From assembly GCF_000499385.1 (NCBI RefSeq), contig NW_013654523.1:57191-121190 (forward strand): DNA of 64,000 bases, in the 5' to 3' direction. A program made the translations under genes and the position numbers. The stretch is from Eimeria necatrix. Its lineage: Eukaryota; Apicomplexa; Conoidasida; Eucoccidiorida; Eimeriidae. Positions 56,811 through 64,000 of this stretch are shown here, piece after piece (positions within the stretch are counted from its first letter, which is position 1; each line of letters begins with the position of its first letter). The notes under the pieces are model-generated. The model was not told the DNA's origin and did not search any database. It saw nothing but the letters and a program-made list of their open reading frames with translations.

Positions 56811-58668
56811 ATGCGGCCGTCTGGGGACACTGGCTTCATCCCACGGTAAGTGTCTCAAGTTTACTTTGAAGAAAATACATCCGCTGAAGTTGGCCATTGC
56901 TGGCAGACCCCAGAGTTCAGGCGGAAATAGCTGGATTTCTTTTTTACCTGCTTTGAGGTGAATTTGTGGCTGGTTTTCGAGCTGCATGTATACTGCAGAT
57001 TTGAGTGGATGCAGAACGCGGAGAAGGTCTTCATTTCATTTTTTGTGAAGTCTCTTCAGCCTGAAGACATCAACATCTCCACATCTTCGCAAAGTATCAC
57101 CGTGGAGATTAGAAATCCAAGCTCAAGCGAAGAAGCAACAGATCAAAACAAAAAATACATATTTCATATTCAAAAGCTCAGGCACGAAATCATTCCAGAG
57201 CAAAGCTCTCATGAAATATACAAAGTGAGTCAGTTTGGTCTCGTGGTGTTACACCTAATTTTCCAGAAGTTGGGGGCACACACAGCGTAGGTTTCTGGGA
57301 AAATAAAACTGAGCATAAACTAAAACGCGGTATATTGGCATCAACGAACATTCGCGGCACTTGCCAGTCGCTCTTCTTTGCAGCACATTTTATTTTATCC
57401 CATTCCGCTAGCCTGAGCTCAAGTTAAACGTGCAGTTTCCTCTCAGACGAAACTCGAAGTTGTATTGGCAAAGAAGGAAGTGGGACAAGCATGGGCGGCC
57501 CTAGAAGCAGTCAAGGAGCACTGCCCACAGCAGCCGCAGTTGCAGCAGGAGCAGCAGCAGCAGATGCCGCAGCCAGAAGCTCCAGTGACGCGGGTATATC
57601 CTTCCTCGAAGAAGAAGGTAGACTGGGACAAAGTTGAGAAGGTATACTGCCTATGCACTTTTTAAAGAGTATTCGCGTTTTTATAGAAATGCGTCACTGT
57701 TTTCTTGCCACATTTTAGTTACTTTCCGACTCCATCATTCTTGAGCACTATGCATTTCTCCATCGTTTCCAGCATGTGCTGCTACATATTTGCTGATAAT
57801 TTCATGCTGAGCACCACTGGCATACGAGCAACTGCACAAAGAGAGTATCTCATCCCATGGCAGTAGAAATCGCCGTAAATCGCTTCACATTGCACAGTGG
57901 TTGGATTTTCACTGCATTAGTCTACAATTTTTTTCTTAGTTGGCTACTTGTGCCTTCAGGAAATAACAGCGGAACTAGAGGCCGAACAGCTAGAGGGGGA
58001 ACAAGCTCTGCAGAAATTGTTTAGAGACATATACGGCAGAGGAGACGAAGATACCCGGAGAGCTATGATCAAGTCGTTTGTGAGTAGAGCAACCCAATAA
58101 TCAGATTAGCCAAGCAACCAGCCATGAGCTAAATGATTAGCCTTGCTGTTGAACTGGCACCCAGCAAAAAAATGGATTTGCGTTGCCTGGCTCGTCGTAG
58201 TTTCCCTTTTGTTTGAACACCGTAAAATGAAGCGCACAAACCAGAGCGGCTGAAGATGGTGAGTCACTAAACTCTCGTAGCTAGGTTGCTAATTGATTAT
58301 CGAGACGTTCGATTACTTCGGTCCGCCTCTCTTTGTTTTTGTTGCCTGCAGCAAACATCAGGGGGCACTGTTCTGTCAACAAATTGGGCAGATGTGAAAG
58401 ATAAAGATTACGAGAAGGTGATTTTCTACTAGCTACATGAAACACCTATTTGCTTAGTTAAACACCAATACGCTTGTGCCTAGTTTCCTTCGTGTCCAGC
58501 ACATTATTTGTTTACGCGTCTTTCCGATGTAGTTTGTTGGTACCTTTGCTCCTTTGTTCGATTTTGTCCCTCTTTTTGCCTTTTGTTCTTTTTTTTGCAC
58601 TTTCATGCGCTCTTCAGACTCTTGAGGCTCCTGAAGGACAGGAAGTTCGCTCGTGGAAGGAAACGTAA
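56811..58668 (+). CDS. SGT1: SGT1 homologue (CS + SGS domains, no TPR), HSP90 co-chaperone
   Basis: Exons 56811-56845, 56999-57224, 57447-57641, 57960-58079, 58352-58417, 58618-58668; every phase closes, giving 230 residues. SGT1 links HSP90 to client complexes such as SCF ubiquitin ligases and kinetochores. The CS domain starts almost at once ([19 protein letters not shown]) and runs through [16 protein letters not shown] and [21 protein letters not shown] Gln-rich linker of about 20 residues follows, then [20 protein letters not shown] and the SGS domain: [43 protein letters not shown], ending [14 protein letters not shown]. The N-terminal TPR domain of yeast, plant and animal SGT1 is absent. 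The short first exon ([11 protein letters not shown]) has a good GTAAGT donor; upstream TPR exons are not visible, but I did not exclude them rigorously. The most complete small gene of the right end. Confidence 0.93.
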
Positions 58669-60252
58669 AAAGCAATATAGATGAATCGTTGCAGAATAAG
58701 CTATGTGAGCCACGCATTGTTTGCATTCCGAATCGAATGCACTTTCGGAGGGAAACGCAATTATTTGAGCTTGTCGCGTGTGCTTCGGCATTCACTATTC
58801 CGGTGTTCCTTTTCTTGTTCTCTCCTCAAGTTCCCTTTTTGTTTATCGATTGCTAGTCCCTCTTCCTTCAGTTGTTTCGCTCCTGCTGTTTCTCCGTGTT
58901 GGCCAGTACCTATTTAGTTTGCCTCGCGATGGTTCACTGCCTTTTCCGTCCGCCGAAAATGCAGACGAAAAAAGCGCTCTCTGAGTCCACATCCCGAACA
59001 TAAATTTTCGTCCCTTCGTTTATCACATTTGGCGTTTTCTGTTGCTTTTGTTTAGCAACTTTTCTTTTTCGTTTGTGCTGGCCTCTCCCCCTTTCCCTTT
59101 GACCAGGCCTGTTGAGCTTGTTCTTCTTTGTCTTTCCATTTCTCACCGTACCGCATCGGGCGTGAAGATAGTAGTGCTTTCACGACTTAGCGCTAAAAAT
59201 GAACATCGCCCAGTTCCGTAGTTGTAGCGTGGACCGCGATGAACTGCTGTAGTATTCGTTTTTTCGTGCGCATAACTTCGCTACGACTTCTGGAGAAAAA
59301 ATATGAATTAGATATGTACAAGTACGGAAGTGGATGCAAATTCAGCGGGTGCTGCGTCACGAGACGAATCTACATACTGCGTTAGGCTCCAGTGCGGAAA
59401 AACGGGAAGTAAACAGATCCCGTAAAACTCGATTTCTGTGCAAGCAAGCGATGCAATGTGGGCACTTCCACTAAGTAAATAGGCCAATGATACTAAAGGA
59501 GAAGATAGTAGACGGGGCACACTTCAGCTGCTTTTGTGTCTCTCCATCAGCTTTCTTCTTTGGCCTGTGCATCTGTACAGGTGAGGCCCTGCACCCGCGC
59601 CGGTTGAACTCTAATTACGAATTATTTTTGAAAATACGTAGCCAGCGAACGGTGAACCCAACAAAGCTGTGACGTCGTGCTCGTGCTGGTTTAACTAAGT
59701 GGTTATGCCACACAGTTTTCATTTGGGCCTAAAGGCAGGTCGCCAAGTAGAATTGAAGATAGGGGTTTAACCCATATAAAGACGATGGCATTTTAGGGCT
59801 TGGCGCCCCCTGATATTGGTGCTCATCCATGTGTGCCTGCTTGAGGTACCGCAGAAGAAAAATTTCAAATTCTTGGAATATGTCGACAGGATGCAGTCAT
59901 GAATGCACGGTAGCACCTGAGTCGCCCAACTACAGACGAAGTATTAACCGATGAAGAGAAGCAACGTATGGGCAACATTATCATCTCGATCAATCGCATG
60001 GAAACGTGCAAATGATGGAGGACACTTAGCCGAAGCTTTTAAGCCTGCTTCACACAAATCCCGGCACCGTTATCAAAACCGAAAGGGACACCGTTATCAA
60101 AACCGAAAGGGAATCGCTCGAGTTTTCTGCACTTACTGGCTTACCTGCCACCGTGTGCCCGTGTTAGTCCCGAACACCTTGACATACTCTAGAGTTTAGT
60201 TTTACAAAGACATTGCGTCATCCAGATTCGCTTCGTTTCTCCATGGCCGTGG
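58669..60252. other. intergenic region
   Basis: 3' flank of SGT1 and downstream flank of a possible minus-strand gene. Frames are short; the pyrimidine-rich part near 58.8-59.1 kb resembles intron or UTR. Contains an exact 24-base tandem duplication at 60065-60112. A GTAAGC donor on the minus strand near 60153 could mark a further exon, not resolved. Confidence 0.35.
60065..60112. repeat. exact 24-bp tandem duplication
   Basis: Copies 60065-60088 and 60089-60112 are identical. Confidence 0.9.
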
Positions 60253-60698
60253 CTACAGATCTGCACTTGTTTGTGCTGCTTTCTTAGAAGAAGCCTCCGT
60301 GTACAAAAGACTCAAGGCCTTTAAAATGAAAAGGAAGGCAAATTGGCCAGTAAACATGTGGCTAGGAGAACCAAATGAAAATAGAGGGAGCAAAGAAGGA
60401 AAACAGAAACACAAATTTCGAAATACATACAACTGCTTGCAGAGTACTGGCTCAGCATGATCGGCCACACCTCACAACGATTCCTACGATCGTCACAAGT
60501 ATTGCCTAAAGGCAAAAATATCCATAATAATATCCATAATAATATGAAGGAGACTACAGAACTTACCTGCAAAGAAACTAAAAGCACAGGAGAACTTACT
60601 AGAACACAATAGGACTCAGCGTCGGCAGCTTCGGGGCTGGCTTCAACTGGTTTTTCTTCTGCAGCACACAGCTGGTACCTTTTGGTTTGAGGAAACAA
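60253..60698 (-). CDS. possible small membrane protein, 3 exons, 80 residues
   Basis: Exons 60698-60600 (donor GTAAGT), 60505-60471 and 60361-60253, with matching phases 0, 2 and a TAG at 60253-60255. The product has an acidic N-terminus (EEKPVEASPEAADAES), a hydrophobic segment AILVTIVGIVV, a second one FAFLFILKALSLLY, and a Lys/Ala tail. I do not recognise the family. Support is limited to phase consistency, good splice sites and hydrophobicity, so chance assembly is possible. Confidence 0.3.
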
Positions 60699-63600
60699 TA
60701 CCTAATTTAGAGATTTAGGCCTTATAAGCTTGTGACCACAGTAATTAATACGAAATTGACAAGGGAAAGGACCAAATACTGCGTGGTAAGCACTGGAACA
60801 AGGCGTCGTCTGAGGTACGAGTGGAGTGAAAAAAAGCTCTTTTCTTCGCCGTTTCAACTTTTATTCAGTCTGAAAACAGCGGCTTTGTTTCCCACCGGCT
60901 TCAAGTATGGGCTCGGAGTTGCAGGTTCAGAATCTTCGTGCCTCTACATTGCCATAGAGTTCTTCCCAGTACAACTGAACAAGAAAGCTTGATAAGATAT
61001 CTTTTACTTGAGCTTTCCGCAAGCCAACAGCTTTGTAGAATACAAACGTTGGCTTCAAGGGGATCTAATGATTTTGTGGTCTTACGTAGCAGCATATTAG
61101 CTTTTCGTGGTTCAGGCGTTTTGCTCTGTTAGGCAACGCTCGGTGGCTCGTCGTCGGTTTTATTGGGTTTTTGATTGTGTTCATTAAATTCTGCTACACG
61201 TGCCCTTCCATTTATCCACACGTGGCGTGTCTGTTTCTTTCATCTATGTTTGGTGTAGACGAATTCACTTTCGCGTTATGTGTTAGCTTCAGGCAATGGC
61301 GCACATGGGCCTTTTGTTCAAGTCGGGTTGGTTTTCAAAGACATTTTGGGGCAGCGTTGTGGGGATTGTGGCTCTTGACAAATATGCGCGATGGTGAGCC
61401 AAACGTAAATGCCGATAAACACGAACAAAACAGTGATCGGCAATAAGAAAAGCTGTAAATGCAACTGGGAAGCGCACTTCAATAGTTTAAGTCAAGTATT
61501 CATACAGTCCCCTTAGTCTGCCTTTGTCTAGTTCCTGCGAATCGCTTGTTCTTTTCTTCTGTGCCTCTTCGGCCACATTTGTAGCTGACGTTGTGGTTAG
61601 CTTCTTTCGGGTGTTCTTGTTCTGTTATTTTTCTTTTGCTTGACTATCCGTTTTCCTCTTTTCGCCGATATTTTCATCACGCGGACGAAACTGTAACCTA
61701 CGGCGAAGCTAAGTTGATCTCATCAAAGTAGGAAAGTGTATGTATCGTATCGTTCATCACTTCTCTTGCCGAAGCTGTAAGCGTATGGTGTGTAGAAGTG
61801 TACTTCGCTCCCCAGGTCATATTCCATCCCAGATTACCACAACTACAATACGACATGCTGGCCGTACGCCCTTGAGCGCGCAAACCTTCGGCGGTAAGCA
61901 ACGCAGTTCCGTTCCCCTCTTTCATCTGTTTCATTGGATGTTCCACGCATCGACTCCGCACATGGGCGTTCGCTGCCTCACCGATGCTTGTTAGCGAATC
62001 TATGTTCTCGTTAAAATTCCAGGCACGGCATTGACCCCGATACTGTCGATTTGACAGGCGATAGCTCGTAAAACGGCCAGCCTCGATGTGGAAGGAAAGC
62101 AACAGCAGGGGTGGGGGGGGGGCAAGCACTTTAGGCAAAATGCATGGAGCGCCGGCTTCACTTGCTTCGGCCCATTCGGTCAACGTACCTTTTTTACTAA
62201 CTCCAGAAATGAAAAGATTCTGCAATATTTACTTGCACCCACTGGCCAGGTGGAGCGTACGTAGCTGTTCACCTGAGCCAGCTGAAGGTCTGCCGGGGCA
62301 GCGGTCCTATCTCAGTGATAGCCACTACACCACTGCCTCGTGGGGCTTTCCTGTAGTAGCGTGCTGAAGATCATTGCATAGCGCCTGTTTCATTTCATAT
62401 TCTAAACTTGGGAACTGATGCCCAGTGAGTGAACCTAATGAACCTAATTCGATTACAACACTATCAGAAACTACGTGGGCTCCTAATAATCCCCTACTAA
62501 TCGCATTAAAGTGCGTACCTCACCGTGAGACACGTAGGACTTATATACTGCGAAAATATATTTTCGGAGTGCTGAAAGTTCGACAACAATGCCGGTGCCC
62601 TTTCTCCAAGTTAACTGCTAGCAGTAGCCCCTGGGAAAGCCGCAAATGCTTCGCTAGGATCAACCTGGCATCCGCCTCGCGGTCATCGGCTCGCGGTCAG
62701 CCCCGCATCAGCGAGCCGGGTGTCAACTGACAGCAATAAATGTTACACATTGCTGCGACAAAACCGGTAGCCCAAGATGAGGAATACAGAAGCTCTTATT
62801 GAGGAACAGAGCTCAATATACAGCACCCGTTGGTCTCGAATATTGTCTAATCAACCTGATCTCAAAGCGATGAAGGCGCATTAACTAGCTCGTTGACAAA
62901 GGAGAAAGAGATACACGCTAACCTAGCTCGTACAGAGCGGAAGGGTCGCAGCACTGCTACTAGTGGCACGCATTCCCAATGGCTAAAACACCTAGACATT
63001 TTGGTGCCCATAGAACTAAACAATCAGCCACAAAGCGAAAAATGAACATGAATGAAGAGCATGTAGGTTTCAGATGGTGATGCATGTAATCCTGAAATCG
63101 TCATCGTAAGTCAGACGACAGGGTGGAATCAGATCATCATCAGCGGGCCAAAAGGAACTCAATGAAAAAAACTCAGCACCAGTCAGTCAGTTTATAAGCA
63201 TTTGATAATTCCAGCGGATAATTCCTGTTGAGCCAGAGGATATATTAACTGAAAAGCATAGATATTTCCACGGGGACTCTTGAGGACAAGTCCATATTCA
63301 ATGAAATAACGGGCGTACCACTATGCCGTCAAATCGAAGCATTGACATGCGTTTCTGGGCACTGGTGTATCAGACAATACGCCAGCGCCCCAAAAAGCAA
63401 CATCTCAGTGCCGTAAAACCACCTGTTCATGCAGTTAGGCAACTGATGCTTCCATGGTTTTTCTCAGGATCAGCCCCGCATCGGCGGGTCAGGTTTCACC
63501 TGACAACAACACAGGTCACGCATTGCTGTCACAAAACCAGTAACCCAAGACCAGGAATATGGAAGCCTGCATTGAGGAGCGAAGCTCAACTCAATCCACT

Positions 63601-64000
63601 CGATCTATGGCGCTGCTGTTTTCAAACATACTAACCAAACACACCTCAGAGAGATGAGTTAAGGAGCTTGTAGACAGCAGAAGGGTCGCAGCAACGCTAC
63701 AAATAGCGCGCATTTAAACCCAGCGCCCAAAATGTTTAGACAACAAGCGGCTATCGAAACCATCGTGCATCGTTGAACATAAATCAAGAATCGCTACACT
63801 ATCGGCAGGGTACGCGCAAAAATACAGCTCAAGGCAAAAAATCAGACAGAAGCCACAGGTAATCGAACGCATAGATTCGACACCAAAAGCACAATTCACT
63901 GACATTATCAATACAAAGGGACACTCAAGAAATAAACAAGCACCCCAAAAAGCAACAACTCAGTGCCGTAAAACCACCTCTTCACGCAGTTAGGCAATTG
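60699..64000. other. right-end stretch without a recognised gene
   Basis: Frames such as 62225-61698 (-, 175 codons) and 60732-60992 (+) have no motif. From about 62.69 kb the DNA contains copies of a diverged repeat family (see 62694-64000). Confidence 0.35.
62694..64000. repeat. diverged repeat family, at least two copies plus a partial third
   Basis: 62694-62820 and 63472-63598 align without large gaps at roughly 75-80 percent (both start near TCAGCCCCGCATC). The AAGGGTCGCAGCA segment near 62941 recurs near 63682. A further segment near 63388-63450 recurs at 63942-64000, so another copy runs off the window. No coding frame is shared. This could be a degenerate transposable element or a satellite. 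Confidence 0.65.

Overview
The window reads as nuclear DNA of a coccidian apicomplexan, most likely an Eimeria species. Three things point there. Genes are intron-rich, and phase-consistent GT..AG exons rebuild full-length eukaryotic proteins. Coding DNA carries very many CAG/GCA/AGC triplet runs giving poly-Gln, poly-Ala and poly-Ser inside proteins on both strands. Interstitial TTTAGGG/CCCTAAA telomere-like tracts are common. That combination matches the repeat-rich and repeat-poor chromosome segments described for Eimeria tenella. The species is an inference; no rRNA or marker gene is present.

Layout. A repeat-poor part (1-19.5 kb) holds an FAD glycerol-3-phosphate dehydrogenase (683-5229, +, 12 exons) converging on an ABCB-type half transporter (12298-6033, -), then about 7 kb with no recognisable gene. 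A short repeat-rich gene follows (19545-23765, +), a Q/A-rich protein with a CUE-like domain. A second repeat-poor part holds a patatin-like protein (24839-31193, +) whose catalytic Ser and Asp both appear to be lost, and a tRNA-Thr(CGU). From 33.4 to 53.5 kb the DNA is repeat-rich: an APC4-like protein (33426-39362, +), tRNA-Ser(GCU), an organelle-type monothiol glutaredoxin (40024-40936, +), a leucine-rich-repeat protein (44200-41698, -), a TDP2-like tyrosyl-DNA phosphodiesterase (45143-47647, +), and a seven-transmembrane protein of the GPR180/TMEM145 (GOST) type (48893-53270, +). The last 10 kb is repeat-poor again and holds an SGT1 co-chaperone lacking TPRs (56811-58668, +), a possible 80-residue membrane protein (60698-60253, -) and a diverged repeat family at the right edge.

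The genes do not form one pathway; this is ordinary eukaryotic gene order. The most unusual signals are: a patatin-fold pseudoenzyme; two GC-AG introns with the same GCAAGT donor; a recurring palindrome (A)GGTGT-N4-ACACC(T) found at eleven places between 33.4 and 53.5 kb and sitting just before several start codons; a dense interstitial telomere-repeat cluster inside one gene; a perfect 22-bp hairpin at 13.6 kb; and interleaved inverted repeats at 32.5 kb.

Exon coordinates were worked out by eye from splice sites, reading phase and family motifs. Where phases close over a whole gene I say so; elsewhere exons are marked as uncertain.
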